Of a stretch of 64,000 nt of DNA, positions 55,345 through 64,000 are shown in pieces; the stretch's first letter is position 1, and each line of letters starts with the position of its first letter. The stretch covers positions 598,202-662,201 of the forward strand of contig NZ_WJPK01000002.1 of NCBI RefSeq assembly GCF_009649685.1, written 5' to 3'. Under the pieces are notes generated by a model. That model was not told where the DNA came from. It was given only the letters and a program-made list of their open reading frames with translations, and ran no database searches. Made by a program: the position numbers and the translations under genes. The DNA comes from Flavobacteriaceae bacterium EG-1. GTDB lineage: Bacteria > Bacteroidota > Bacteroidia > Flavobacteriales > Flavobacteriaceae.

Positions 55345-56502
55345 ATGAATTCAATAAAAAACACTACTACATCGAAACTACCAAATGTAAAAACTACAAT
55401 TTTTACAACCGTTGGTAATTTAGCTCGCAAGAACAATGCCATTGATTTATCTCAGGGTTTTCCAAACTTTTCTGCAGACCCAAAATTATTACAACTTGCT
55501 TCGAATGCAATTAAAGATAATCACAACCAGTATGCACCAATGGAAGGCTATTACCCGCTTCGTGAAATAATAGCATCTAAAATTGAAAAATTACATAATA
55601 AGAATTATGATCCAGTTAATGAAGTAACTGTTACCGTTGGTGCCACACAAGCAATTTATACCGCCATTACTGCCTTTGTACATAAAGGAGATGAAGTTAT
55701 TGTATTAAAACCCGCTTACGATTGTTACGAGCCTGCTATTGAAATTAATGGTGGCATTCCGGTTTATGTACAATTAGAAGGGCCTGATTATAAAATTGAT
55801 TGGAGTATTCTTAAGAGCAAAATAAGCTCTAAAACCAGAATGATCGTTATTAATACGCCTCATAATCCTACTGGAAGAATTTTCACCAAAGATGATATGC
55901 TTTGTTTACAAGAAATTCTAAAAAATACTAACATCATATTGGTTAGCGATGAAGTATATGAACATATTATTTATGATGGAAAAGAACATCATAGCGCATC
56001 GCGATTTAACGACTTAGCTTCAAGGAGTTTTGTTTGTGCTTCATTTGGAAAAACCTTCCATGTAACTGGATGGAAATTAGGCTACTGTGTTGCCCCTGCT
56101 GAGCTTATGCACGAATTTCGTAAAGTACATCAATTTGCGGTATTTTGTGTTGACCATCCTGCTCAAAGAGCTATCGCCCAATATTTAAAGAATGAACAAA
56201 ACTATCTTGACCTAAACAATTTCTACCAAGAAAAACGAGATTTTTTTTTATCTCGATTAAGAAATTCAAGACTAAAGTTCACCCCTACGGAAGGCACTTA
56301 TTTTCAACTATTAGATTATACAGAAATTTCTCAGGAAACGGACGAAGAATTAGCCAAAAGTTTAATAGTTGAAAAGAAACTAGCCAGTATTGCTATATCT
56401 TCATTTAATGTAGCATCTCGACAGGATGGGGTACTACGCTTTTGTTTTGCAAAGAGAAAAGAGACCTTAGAAAAGGCATGCGATATTTTGTGCGACTTAT
56501 AA
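55345..56502 (+). CDS. PLP aminotransferase, methionine aminotransferase-like
   Basis: A 385-residue class I/II aminotransferase, closest by motif to methionine/kynurenine aminotransferases (YbdL-like). N-terminal IDLSQGFPNFSADP; PLP region KPAYDCYEPAIEINGG; NTPHNPTG (170-177); PLP-binding K236 in ASFGKTFHVTGWKLGY; C-terminal RFCFAKRKETL. Catalyses transamination with a 2-oxo acid. It ends 17 bp before the shared terminator with the opposing small-RNA-like unit. Confidence 0.9.
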   Translation: MNSIKNTTTSKLPNVKTTIFTTVGNLARKNNAIDLSQGFPNFSADPKLLQLASNAIKDNHNQYAPMEGYYPLREIIASKIEKLHNKNYDPVNEVTVTVGATQAIYTAITAFVHKGDEVIVLKPAYDCYEPAIEINGGIPVYVQLEGPDYKIDWSILKSKISSKTRMIVINTPHNPTGRIFTKDDMLCLQEILKNTNIILVSDEVYEHIIYDGKEHHSASRFNDLASRSFVCASFGKTFHVTGWKLGYCVAPAELMHEFRKVHQFAVFCVDHPAQRAIAQYLKNEQNYLDLNNFYQEKRDFFLSRLRNSRLKFTPTEGTYFQLLDYTEISQETDEELAKSLIVEKKLASIAISSFNVASRQDGVLRFCFAKRKETLEKACDILCDL

Positions 56503-56519
56503 CATAAAGTATTAAGCAC

Positions 56520-56548
56520 AAAAAAACCATCTGCTTCAAACAGATGGT
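56520..56548. terminator. Bidirectional terminator
   Basis: Stem ACCATCTG / CAGATGGT around CTTCAAA, flanked by A6-7 on the left and T4-5 on the right. Can end both the plus-strand aminotransferase gene and the minus-strand repeat unit. Confidence 0.8.
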
Positions 56549-56745
56549 TTTTCTAAATTAGAGGCTATTACTTATAGCATAAATAATTTTCTAGTTAGTG
56601 TTATCAGTCCACTGTAAAAATCATTTTTGTAAACTTGGATTTCCTTGTTTGTGTTAACACTGCTCGTTTTTAATTTCATAATTATAAGTAGGATTTAAAA
56701 GTCGCTCAATGGGGATTGAGTTAGGTTAAGACTTCGTATTAATTA
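56520..56745 (-). ncRNA. Small-RNA-like repeat unit 5 (minus strand)
   Basis: Predicted transcript of about 226 nt, longer than the others. After GTAATTAATACG it contains a hairpin CTCAAT-CCCC-ATTGAG, again with a CCCC loop, and the CCTACTT element (56686-56692). It ends in the shared terminator. No credible coding frame; start site inferred from the promoter. Confidence 0.6.
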
Positions 56746-56750
56746 CGATG

Positions 56751-56845
56751 TAAATCTAACACCTTAAAATCGTTCATCTAAATTAATGTTGTAAAACAAC
56801 CTTATACTGTTGTGAAAAAAATGAAAGGTAAATTTCTTCGATAAA
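56751..56845 (-). promoter_or_regulatory. Operator-promoter of repeat unit 5
   Basis: On the minus strand: TTTATCGAAGAAA from 56845, CACAACA from 56814, TACAACA from 56793 (period 21), -7-like box TAGATTTA at 56758-56751, exactly 56 nt after the first repeat. Lies 17 bp beyond the scoB stop. Same geometry as units 1-3 but 34 kb away. Confidence 0.65.
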
Positions 56846-56861
56846 ACGCATCGACGAACGG

Positions 56862-57515
56862 TTAAACGTCCATTTCTGGCACCTCAGCTGGCAAGACAAG
56901 GTTACCTTGGGTTGCTGATTTTATTTCTTCTACTGTTACACCTGGCGCCCTTTCTTGTAATAAAAAGCCGTCTTTTGTTACCTCTAAAACTGCCAAATTC
57001 GTTACAATTTTAGTAACACAACCTACTCCAGTTAAAGGCAAAGTACATCTTTTAAGAAGTTTAGATACTCCTGCTTTATTGGTATGCATCATAGCCACAA
57101 TAATATTTTCAGCAGATGCAACTAGATCCATTGCACCACCCATTCCTTTCACCATTTTACCTGGTATTTTCCAATTGGCAATATCTCCATTTTCTGCAAC
57201 TTCCATAGCTCCTAAAATTGTAAGATCTACATGCTTACCACGTATCATTCCAAAGCTAGTTGCTGAATCAAAAAACGAAGCTCCAGGCAAAGTTGTTATC
57301 GTTTGTTTACCAGCATTAATAATATCCGCATCTTCATCGCCTTCATAAGGGAATGGACCCATACCCAAAACACCGTTTTCACTCTGAAACTCAACAGCTA
57401 TATCATCTTGTACAAAATTTGCCACAAGTGTTGGTATACCAATCCCTAAATTGACGTAGTAGCCATCTTTTACCTCTTTAGCAATTCGCTTTGCTATTCC
57501 ATTTTTATCTAACAT
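56862..57515 (-). CDS. scoB: 3-oxoacid CoA-transferase subunit B
   Basis: Beta subunit of succinyl-CoA:3-oxoacid CoA-transferase, 217 residues. Catalytic Glu E46 in [49 protein letters not shown]. Uses succinyl-CoA to activate acetoacetate for ketone or branched-chain catabolism. Downstream of scoA after 83 bp. Confidence 0.94.
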   Translation of the reverse strand: MLDKNGIAKRIAKEVKDGYYVNLGIGIPTLVANFVQDDIAVEFQSENGVLGMGPFPYEGDEDADIINAGKQTITTLPGASFFDSATSFGMIRGKHVDLTILGAMEVAENGDIANWKIPGKMVKGMGGAMDLVASAENIIVAMMHTNKAGVSKLLKRCTLPLTGVGCVTKIVTNLAVLEVTKDGFLLQERAPGVTVEEIKSATQGNLVLPAEVPEMDV

Positions 57516-57598
57516 CGTAATTATTCAATTTGAAAATGTTCCAATAGTAATTATTTCGATTCTTTCTGCTCGTACTCAAAAAATTTTGCATTAAAAAA

Positions 57599-58303
57599 CT
57601 ATCCATTTCGAACCTGCACTGTTCGTTGTTCAATTCTTTTTTCATAATCTACACCTTGAAAAATACGTTGAACAAAAATACCTGGAACATGAACTTGATT
57701 TGGATCTAATGCACCAACTGGCACCAACTCTTCAACCTCGGCAACGGTTATTGTAGCAGCACCACACATACATGGATTAAAATTACGCGCTGTTCCTTTA
57801 AAAATAAGATTGCCTGCTGCATCACCTTTCCAAGCTTTTACAAATGAATAGTCGGCTTTAAATGCTTCTTCCAAAATGTGCATTTTCCCATTAAATTCTC
57901 TTGATTCTTTTCCTTCCGCTACTTCTGTACCATAACCAGCAGGGGTATAAAATGCCGGAAATCCCGCTTGAGCAGCTCTACACTTTTCTGCCAAAGTACC
58001 TTGGGGAGTTAATTCAACCTCTAGCTCACCACTTAGCATTTGTCTTTCAAATTCGTCATTCTCGCCAACATAGGACGAAATCATTTTTTTAATTTGATGC
58101 TTTTTTAAAAGCAACCCTAATCCGAAATCATCTACACCAGCATTATTAGAAATACATGTAATATTTTTAATACCCAAACGCACCAATTCTGCTATGGCAT
58201 TTTCTGGAATACCACATAAACCGAATCCGCCTAGCATAAATGTCATGCCATCTTCAACCCCAATTAGGGCCTCTTGTACACCGTTAACTTTTTTAGATAT
58301 CAT
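57599..58303 (-). CDS. scoA: 3-oxoacid CoA-transferase subunit A
   Basis: Alpha subunit, 234 residues: [19 protein letters not shown] (glycine-rich CoA loop), [50 protein letters not shown], and FYTPAGYGT. Forms the CoA-transferase with ScoB. Confidence 0.94.
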   Translation of the reverse strand: MISKKVNGVQEALIGVEDGMTFMLGGFGLCGIPENAIAELVRLGIKNITCISNNAGVDDFGLGLLLKKHQIKKMISSYVGENDEFERQMLSGELEVELTPQGTLAEKCRAAQAGFPAFYTPAGYGTEVAEGKESREFNGKMHILEEAFKADYSFVKAWKGDAAGNLIFKGTARNFNPCMCGAATITVAEVEELVPVGALDPNQVHVPGIFVQRIFQGVDYEKRIEQRTVQVRNG

Positions 58304-58365
58304 ACCTCAATTATATTGAAGTATCAAGTTACGTGTTATTTAATAAAAAGGGAAATTCAATACAC

Positions 58366-60711
58366 CTAGAAATCAAGGTCTTTTAAATCTTCATCTGGTT
58401 GAGTATTATCCTCAGACTGCTCATTAACCACTTTAGAGCAATCTATTTCAATTGAAAGATTATCCGGTTTAGGGAAATCTCCATCAGAAATACCTAAATC
58501 TTTATTTTTATAATTCTCCTTCATATATAATGCCCAAATAGGTAAAGCCATAGAAGCTCCTTGACCATAAGAAATACTGTTAAAATGTATTGCCCGATTA
58601 TCACCACCTACCCATACACCAGTAACTAAATTTGGAACCATACCCATAAACCAACCATCACTATTATTTTGGGTAGTACCCGTTTTTCCAGCGATAGGAT
58701 TGGTAAACCCATAAGGGTAGCCAGTAATAATTTCTTTATAAACAGTACTGTTTTTTAAAGAAGAATGTCTTAACCGCATGCCTGAACCACTTTCAGTAAC
58801 TCCTTTCATTAAATCTACCATTGCATAGGCAACATCCTTGTTTAATACATCTTTGGTTTCTGGTACGTACTCATACAAAACCGTACCATTTTTATCTTCT
58901 ATACGGGTTACCATCACAGGCTTAACATAAACACCTTGATTTGCAAATGCCCCATATGCACCCACCATTTCATATACATTAATGTCTTCGGTACCTAAGG
59001 CAATTGCTGGAACAGGTAGAATATCTCTAGTAATACCTAAATTCTTCACAATCGAGACCACAGATCTTGGTCCAACTCTGTCCATTAATTGTGCAGTAAT
59101 GGTATTTTTTGAATTTGCTAATCCTTCTTTTAGCGTATACATTTTACCTGAATATTTATCGCTAGAATTATCTGGACACCAAGCCTCCATGTTACCATGC
59201 TTGCCTGCTTCAATGCAATATCTCACATCAGGTAATTCATAACATGGTGAATAACGCAATTGGTCAATCGCAGCAGCATAAACAAATGGTTTAAATGTAG
59301 AACCTGCTTGTCGTGTTCCTTGTATTACATTGTCGTATTGGAAATGCTTGTAGTCTATACCCCCAACCCAAGCTTTAACATGTCCTGTTTGCGGTTCCAT
59401 CGACATCATCGCTGTTCTTAAAAAAGATTTATAATACCGAATAGAATCCATCGGAGTTAAAATAGTGTCTTTTTCGTGAGTTTCACTTTTCCAGTCGAAA
59501 ACTGTCATTTCTCTTTTCACATTAAAAGACGCTCTAATCTCTTCTTCAGACTTACCCTTGTCTTTCATAAAACGCCATCTATCCGATGTTTTAACTGCTT
59601 GTTCTAAAATAGCATCTATTTCAGACTTATCAACATCTAAAAATGGAGCTGTTTTATTTCTGTCTGGAGTATTCTGATTAAAAAACTCTGCTTGCAAATT
59701 ACTCATATGAGCAGAAACTGCATCTTCCGCATTTTTTTGCATCCTAGAATCTATGGTCGTATAAATTTTTAATCCATCTAAATACAAATTCCATTTATCG
59801 CGCTCCCCTTCTAATGCCGGTTTAGGATTTTTCTTTATCCAACCATTCATAAAGCGTTGTAAATACATTCGAAAATAAGTTGCTATTCCAACACTATGCG
59901 ACTCAGGATTATAATTAATTTTCATTTCTAACCCTTGCAATGAATCTTTCTCAGTCTCGGTAATAAAATCATATCTTGCTAACTGAGAAATCACAATGTC
60001 TCTTTTCTTTTTAGTACGTTCTGCTCTTCGAAGCGGATTGTACAATGATGAATTTTGTAACATACCAACCAGCATAGCCGACTCCTCTATTTTTAAATCG
60101 ATAGGTTCTTTGCCAAAATAAATTCGTGAAGCAGATCGTATACCATCAGCATTATTTCCAAAATCATAAATATTCATATACATTTTTATGATTTCTTCTT
60201 TAGTATATCTACGCTCTAATTGGGTAGAGATAACATATTCCTTTGCCTTTTGCTTTATTCTCTCAAATGGGTTTCTAGATTTTGTGCCAACATAAATTTG
60301 ACTTGCTAATTGTTGTGTTATAGTACTTCCACCACCACGATTACCTAAATAGAAAAGTGCTCGTAAAGTTCCAAACCAGTCAATTCCAGAATGATCTCTA
60401 AAACGAATATCCTCACTTGCAATTAACGTATTTACTAGATTTTCTGGGAGGTCTTCATAATTAACAGGTGTTCTATTATCATCTAAATAAAATTTACCTA
60501 ACAATTTGCCATCAGAAGAGATAGTTTGTGATGCCAAATTAGTCTGAGGGTTTTCTAAAGACTCATATGTTGGTAATGGCCCCAAATAACCCCAAGAAGC
60601 TGACAAAAACAAAATTGCCGCCAATGCTACACCAGTTATAAATAGAATCCAAAACCACTTTATGAATTTGAAAAAATTATTGGGTTGCTTTTTTTTAGCT
60701 GCTTTTGCCAT
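58366..60711 (-). CDS. Class A penicillin-binding protein (PBP1A-like)
   Basis: A 781-residue bifunctional cell-wall synthase. Cytoplasmic basic N-terminus and one membrane anchor (FIKWFWILFITGVALAAILFL, about 16-36). Glycosyltransferase 51 domain with E100-D in IASEDIRFRDHSGIDWFGTLRA. The transpeptidase domain has SxxK (AGSTFKPFVYA), SKNT and KTGTTQNN. The C-terminal tail is acidic. Next to gldH in the conserved flavobacterial envelope cluster. Confidence 0.95.
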   Translation of the reverse strand: MAKAAKKKQPNNFFKFIKWFWILFITGVALAAILFLSASWGYLGPLPTYESLENPQTNLASQTISSDGKLLGKFYLDDNRTPVNYEDLPENLVNTLIASEDIRFRDHSGIDWFGTLRALFYLGNRGGGSTITQQLASQIYVGTKSRNPFERIKQKAKEYVISTQLERRYTKEEIIKMYMNIYDFGNNADGIRSASRIYFGKEPIDLKIEESAMLVGMLQNSSLYNPLRRAERTKKKRDIVISQLARYDFITETEKDSLQGLEMKINYNPESHSVGIATYFRMYLQRFMNGWIKKNPKPALEGERDKWNLYLDGLKIYTTIDSRMQKNAEDAVSAHMSNLQAEFFNQNTPDRNKTAPFLDVDKSEIDAILEQAVKTSDRWRFMKDKGKSEEEIRASFNVKREMTVFDWKSETHEKDTILTPMDSIRYYKSFLRTAMMSMEPQTGHVKAWVGGIDYKHFQYDNVIQGTRQAGSTFKPFVYAAAIDQLRYSPCYELPDVRYCIEAGKHGNMEAWCPDNSSDKYSGKMYTLKEGLANSKNTITAQLMDRVGPRSVVSIVKNLGITRDILPVPAIALGTEDINVYEMVGAYGAFANQGVYVKPVMVTRIEDKNGTVLYEYVPETKDVLNKDVAYAMVDLMKGVTESGSGMRLRHSSLKNSTVYKEIITGYPYGFTNPIAGKTGTTQNNSDGWFMGMVPNLVTGVWVGGDNRAIHFNSISYGQGASMALPIWALYMKENYKNKDLGISDGDFPKPDNLSIEIDCSKVVNEQSEDNTQPDEDLKDLDF

Positions 60712-60712
60712 G

Positions 60713-61246
60713 TTATTTCAATATGCTTTTTTCTATTTCAAAACCTACATCGGTAATGCCTTTAAGGCTAACAATACCATCTACAGAACCATTCGTTCTC
60801 ATCGCATGTGATACTTGTAAAGTATATACGCCTGAAGTTGGAAAAACGATGTTTTCTTTATACCACAATTTATTTTCTTTTATACTACCATATCCTTTGC
60901 CTAACCAAGTACCATCTGGCATTGCCATTTCATATTCTAAGGTATCTCTAACGCTTTCGCCACTCGGAAAATTCAGCTCAGCAATTAGAAACAGATTATT
61001 ATATGCATATGACTGATCGTTTCTAATATTAATAAACATGTTATATTGTGCAGTAGAATCTAATTCAGAAAAAGTAAATTGAACTATGCTATCTTTTAAC
61101 CAAGCACCATTTTCGGTGCTTTTATAGTTAGTTTTTACTATTGTTGTATTGCATGAAAATACAAACAATAAAACTAGACTAAGAACAAGAAACCTATGCG
61201 TTTCTTGGCTTCCTTTTTTTGTTATTCCTTCTCTTTTTGTTCGCAT
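60713..61246 (-). CDS. gldH: Gliding motility lipoprotein GldH
   Basis: A 177-residue lipoprotein. The 238-residue frame starts too early, inside the Lys/Arg-rich tail region of the upstream gene. ATG 61246 gives MRTKREGITKK.. and the hydrophobic core FLVLSLVLLFVFSC with lipobox Cys at 32; no closer start exists. The mature part matches GldH (LPSGE-like FPSGESVRDTLEYEMAMPDGTWLGKGYGSIKENKLWYKE). GldH is needed for gliding and the type IX secretion machinery in Flavobacterium johnsoniae. It overlaps ricT by 53 bp. Confidence 0.85.
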   Translation of the reverse strand: MRTKREGITKKGSQETHRFLVLSLVLLFVFSCNTTIVKTNYKSTENGAWLKDSIVQFTFSELDSTAQYNMFINIRNDQSYAYNNLFLIAELNFPSGESVRDTLEYEMAMPDGTWLGKGYGSIKENKLWYKENIVFPTSGVYTLQVSHAMRTNGSVDGIVSLKGITDVGFEIEKSILK

Positions 61247-62510
61247 TGGGGTTTGAACTCTTATTAGTGTTATTGTCTTGTTGATTATTATTACTTTGCT
61301 GCTTTTTATTAGGTTTCTGACCGTTATTACCGTGGTTGTTTTTGTTATTCGTTTGTTGTTTTCTATTCCCTTGCTTCCGATTCTTGTTTCGGTTTCTATT
61401 TTTAGAATTTGATCGTTTGGGACGATCAAAACGAGTAAGACTATCTTGACCTACAACATTCTCAAATACTACCTTCTCTTCAACGATATTTTCAACAGCA
61501 TATTCCTCTAAGCTTGCAACTTTTTCCTTTTTCTTATTTTTCTCTAAAACCTCTATCACTTGTTCTTTTGATAAAGTATGCCAATTGGCTGGATCATCTT
61601 TATATGAGAACCAAAGTTTTTCTTTAAAAATATCCGTTTTTTGACAATAAGCGATTCCTTTTTCGGTAAACAATTTAGTGTCTTGAGAAGGAAAATCTTT
61701 TAAAGCTTCTAAATACAAATCGAGCTCATAATTTAAACAACACTTTAATTTGCCACATTGTCCTGCTAATTTTTGAGGGTTGAGCGAAAGTTGTTGGTAA
61801 CGCGCAGCAGATGTGCTAACAGACCTAAAATCTGTTAACCAAGTAGAACAACAAAGTTCTCGACCGCAAGACCCGATACCACCTAAACGTTGTGCCTCTT
61901 GACGGTAACCTATTTGGCGCATTTCAATGCGTATGCCAAAAGCTTTGGCCATATCTTTAATTAGTTGACGAAAATCAACACGGTCTTCAGCTGTATAGTA
62001 AAAAGTAGCTTTAGAACCGTCGCCTTGAAATTCTACATCTGAGATTTTCATTTGTAATTTTAAGATAATTGCCATTTCGCGAGACCTTTTCTTAATTTCT
62101 TCTTCGCGATCCCTACATTTTTGCCATTTATCTATATCACCTTGAGAAGCTTTACGATATACTTTAGGAAGTTCTTGGTCTTTATGGTTAACCTTTTTGC
62201 GTTTCATTTGCACCTTAACCAACTCACCCACTAATGTAACCATACCAACATCATGACCAGATTCTGCCTGTGTAGCGACAATATCACCAATAGAAAGTGA
62301 AAGATTTTCGGTATTTCTGAAGAATTCTTTTCGACTGTTTTTAAAGCGAACTTCAACACAGTCAAATAGCTTTGTTCCACCTGCAGGAGCCATGTTCGAA
62401 AGCCAATCAAAAACTGTTAATTTATTGCAACCATCAGTGCCGCAAGTACCATTATTCTTGCATCCACGAGGTTGCCCGTCGTCACCGGTAGCACAACTAC
62501 TACAACCCAT
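61194..62510 (-). CDS. ricT: PSP1-domain protein, RicT-like
   Basis: A 438-residue protein. A cysteine-rich N-terminus (MGCSSCATGDDGQPRGCKNNGTCGTDGCNK) is followed by the PSP1 domain (about 45-260: KTSGDI-like VATQAESGHDVGMVTL, EFQGDGSKATFYYTAEDRVDFRQLIKDMAK, and GIGSCGRELCCSTWL). The C-terminal tail (about 365-438) is low-complexity, Asn/Lys/Gln/Arg-rich and probably disordered. B. subtilis RicT acts in a complex affecting RNA processing and biofilm; here the role is unproven. First gene of the ricT-gldH-PBP1A set. Confidence 0.9.
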   Translation of the reverse strand: MGCSSCATGDDGQPRGCKNNGTCGTDGCNKLTVFDWLSNMAPAGGTKLFDCVEVRFKNSRKEFFRNTENLSLSIGDIVATQAESGHDVGMVTLVGELVKVQMKRKKVNHKDQELPKVYRKASQGDIDKWQKCRDREEEIKKRSREMAIILKLQMKISDVEFQGDGSKATFYYTAEDRVDFRQLIKDMAKAFGIRIEMRQIGYRQEAQRLGGIGSCGRELCCSTWLTDFRSVSTSAARYQQLSLNPQKLAGQCGKLKCCLNYELDLYLEALKDFPSQDTKLFTEKGIAYCQKTDIFKEKLWFSYKDDPANWHTLSKEQVIEVLEKNKKKEKVASLEEYAVENIVEEKVVFENVVGQDSLTRFDRPKRSNSKNRNRNKNRKQGNRKQQTNNKNNHGNNGQKPNKKQQSNNNQQDNNTNKSSNPNANKKRRNNKKRKPRNA

Positions 62511-62698
62511 ATTTTTATATTGAAAACGAAAAACCGATAGGTTTTATCGCGTAAAGGTTCATACTTTATCTCAAACGTAAAGATACTATTTTTTTAACGT
62601 GTTGTGAATAAAGTTAATCACAGTAGACACTCTAACAATTGTCACGCTAAAAATTAAATCGTTAAACCCTGCCATTTACTGGTGAAAATTTCGATCAA

Positions 62699-63730
62699 TT
62701 ATTTTTTAAATTTCAATACTTCTGATCGTCCTTTTTTAAAAATTTTATTGCTAGCCCCTTTACCTTTTCTTAGTTTTTTCTGTTCCTCAAAAGGTAAGGC
62801 GTGCACTTCTTTACAATGATCTGAACAACATTCGTTCATACTTGAAGCACATTTTTCACATTGGATAAATAGCAAATGACAAGCTTCATTAGCACAGTTT
62901 ACATGTGTATCACAAGATGCTCCACATTGATGACATTTTGATATCACATCATTTGAAATACGCTCTCCACGTCTGTGATCAAAAACAAAATTCTTCCCTA
63001 AGAATTTGTTCTCTAACCCCTTATTACTTACCTGACGTGCATAATCAATAATACCACCCTCTAATTGATAAACTTGCTTAAACCCCTTATGCTTATAATA
63101 GGCACTCGCTTTTTCACATCGAATTCCACCAGTACAATACATTACTAGTTTTTTATCTTCTTTATGTTCCGCTAAATCGTTTTCAATTTCATCTAAAGAA
63201 TCTCGAAATGTATCTACATCGGGTGTAATTGCATTCTTAAAATGACCTATTTCACTTTCGTAATGATTACGCATATCAACCAAAATGGTATCAGGATCTT
63301 CAATGAGTTCATTAAATTGTTCTGCGCCTACATGAATTCCTTTATTAGTAACATCAAAAGTATGATCATCTAATCCATCTGCTACAATTTTATTTCGCAC
63401 TTTTACTTTCAATTTTAAAAAAGACATATTGTCTTGTTCAATTGCAATATTTAAGCGTACATTTTCTAAAAACGAAATACTATCTAGATGTGCTTTAAAT
63501 GCCTCAAAATTTACAGCAGGAACGGAAAGTTGGGCATTAATTCCTTCTTGAGCCACATAAATGCGACCCAATACATCGAGCTCATTCCATTGTATAAATA
63601 AGTGATTCCTAAAAACCGACGTATTGCCGATATGTGCGTATTTATAGAAAGAGATGGTCAGGCGTTCTAAGCCTGCCTCTTCAATAAGTGTTGCTCTTTC
63701 TTTAGCACTTAATGTATTGTACAGTTGCAT
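62699..63730 (-). CDS. trhO: tRNA uridine-34 hydroxylase TrhO (rhodanese family)
   Basis: Oxygen-independent hydroxylation of uridine 34 in tRNA, first step to 5-(methoxy/carboxymethoxy)uridine. The 343 residues comprise an N-terminal domain, a rhodanese domain with catalytic C199 in MYCTGGIRCEKASAYY (second Cys 205) and a C-terminal Cys-rich zinc region (about 265-315). Family UPF0176/YceA. A -7 box lies about 50 bp upstream. Confidence 0.93.
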   Translation of the reverse strand: MQLYNTLSAKERATLIEEAGLERLTISFYKYAHIGNTSVFRNHLFIQWNELDVLGRIYVAQEGINAQLSVPAVNFEAFKAHLDSISFLENVRLNIAIEQDNMSFLKLKVKVRNKIVADGLDDHTFDVTNKGIHVGAEQFNELIEDPDTILVDMRNHYESEIGHFKNAITPDVDTFRDSLDEIENDLAEHKEDKKLVMYCTGGIRCEKASAYYKHKGFKQVYQLEGGIIDYARQVSNKGLENKFLGKNFVFDHRRGERISNDVISKCHQCGASCDTHVNCANEACHLLFIQCEKCASSMNECCSDHCKEVHALPFEEQKKLRKGKGASNKIFKKGRSEVLKFKK

Positions 63731-63779
63731 GCTATACCTTTTTATTAAGTTAAAGATTTATATTACCTATAAGACTTCG

Positions 63780-63787
63780 CAAAGATA
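63780..63787 (-). promoter_or_regulatory. trhO -7 box (TATCTTTG on minus)
   Basis: Exact TAnnTTTG match on the minus strand, 49 bp upstream of the trhO start codon. Confidence 0.4.
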
Positions 63788-63856
63788 AAGTAACCTTAAT
63801 AAAAAGTGGCTTATATAATTTAAAATCAACTAAAAAAAGCTAAAATCTAATTAATA

Positions 63857-63889
63857 AAAAAGAGTCTTGATAGTATCAAGACTCTTTTT
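63857..63889. terminator. Perfect 16-bp hairpin, probable bidirectional terminator
   Basis: AAAAAGAGTCTTGATA, one G, then its exact complement, giving A-rich and T-rich flanks. Likely the end of a transcript arriving from beyond the right edge (minus) or an insulator upstream of trhO. No gene is resolved in 63890-64000. Confidence 0.75.
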
Positions 63890-64000
63890 GGCCACCCCAT
63901 TTTTGTTTTCTTTTTCATAGAATTAAATCTAAAAAGGTAAATGACCACCAAAGCCCATTATTAGTTAAAATTAATCGCCTTATTGCCAAATTTGACCTCT

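Larger units (their letters stand above)
56503..56861. repeat. 359-bp gap carrying the fifth repeat unit
   Basis: This gap between the aminotransferase and scoB is filled by the minus-strand copy of the repeated unit. No other gene is seen. Confidence 0.7.

Noticed and set aside
63890-64000. Possible gene end at the right edge
   Set aside because: Several short frames enter from the edge, but none is long enough or has a recognisable ending.

Overview
The window is a gene-dense, AT-rich chromosomal segment of a member of the Flavobacteriaceae (Bacteroidota). The evidence is the gliding-motility lipoprotein gene gldH beside a PSP1-domain gene and a class A penicillin-binding protein, a fused hemC-hemD gene, DUF2480 and DUF3078 genes, and promoters of the Bacteroidota type (-7 box TAnnTTTG) without clear Shine-Dalgarno sites. 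I saw no rRNA, tRNA, CRISPR array, transposase or prophage.

Layout. 1-3.7 kb: a cut-off unknown gene, a DUF1460 amidase-like gene and a ThuA-like lipoprotein. 3.7-15.1 kb: a heme locus with an AraC-type regulator divergent from hemA-hemCD-hemE-GNAT-hemF, then a 52-residue basic protein, ychJ, a lipoprotein, an opposing SF2 helicase with a membrane-like hairpin, and hemB. 15.2-22.0 kb: serine hydrolase, CNNM-type transporter, ogt, PolB-like exonuclease, FKBP isomerase, EEP nuclease and hflX. 22.0-23.2 kb: a 1.2-kb stretch without credible genes that holds tandem copies of a small-RNA-like unit. 23.2-32.5 kb: a minus-strand suf operon (sufA-sufB-lactonase-like-sufC-sufD-porin-sufS-sufE-DUF59-DUF2480), then DUF3078. 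32.9-39.3 kb: two secreted repeat lipoproteins, a Tat-exported Gfo/Idh/MocA oxidoreductase, thiL and an alpha/beta hydrolase. 39.3-41.6 kb: an accessory pocket with a CxxC mini-protein and an AbiH-family phage-defence gene. 41.6-49.2 kb: aminopeptidase P, cyclophilin, a Gly-rich protein, a GyrI-like protein, a second ThuA protein, DUF2721, an AstE-like/RimK pair and a kelch-like lipoprotein. 49.4-56.5 kb: sdhCAB, selO, msrA and an aminotransferase. 56.5-63.7 kb (minus strand): a fifth small-RNA-like unit, scoB-scoA, PBP1A, gldH, ricT and trhO.

The most interesting item is the repeated unit, found four times in tandem at 22.0-23.2 kb and once on the opposite strand at 56.5-56.85 kb. Each unit has an upstream box (TTYATCG..), a direct repeat CACAACA-N14-CACAACA of exactly 21-bp period, a -7-like box starting exactly 56 nt after the first repeat (TAnnTTTA in four copies, degenerate in the fourth tandem copy), a roughly 150-225 nt non-coding body, and a terminator hairpin whose stem sequence differs in every copy. 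This looks like a family of co-regulated sibling small RNAs driven by an activator that binds direct repeats, a geometry typical of LytTR-type regulators. Three bodies share CCCCAAATYGRAACTT, and four share CCTACTT or TCTACTT. Alternatives and tests are given in the findings.
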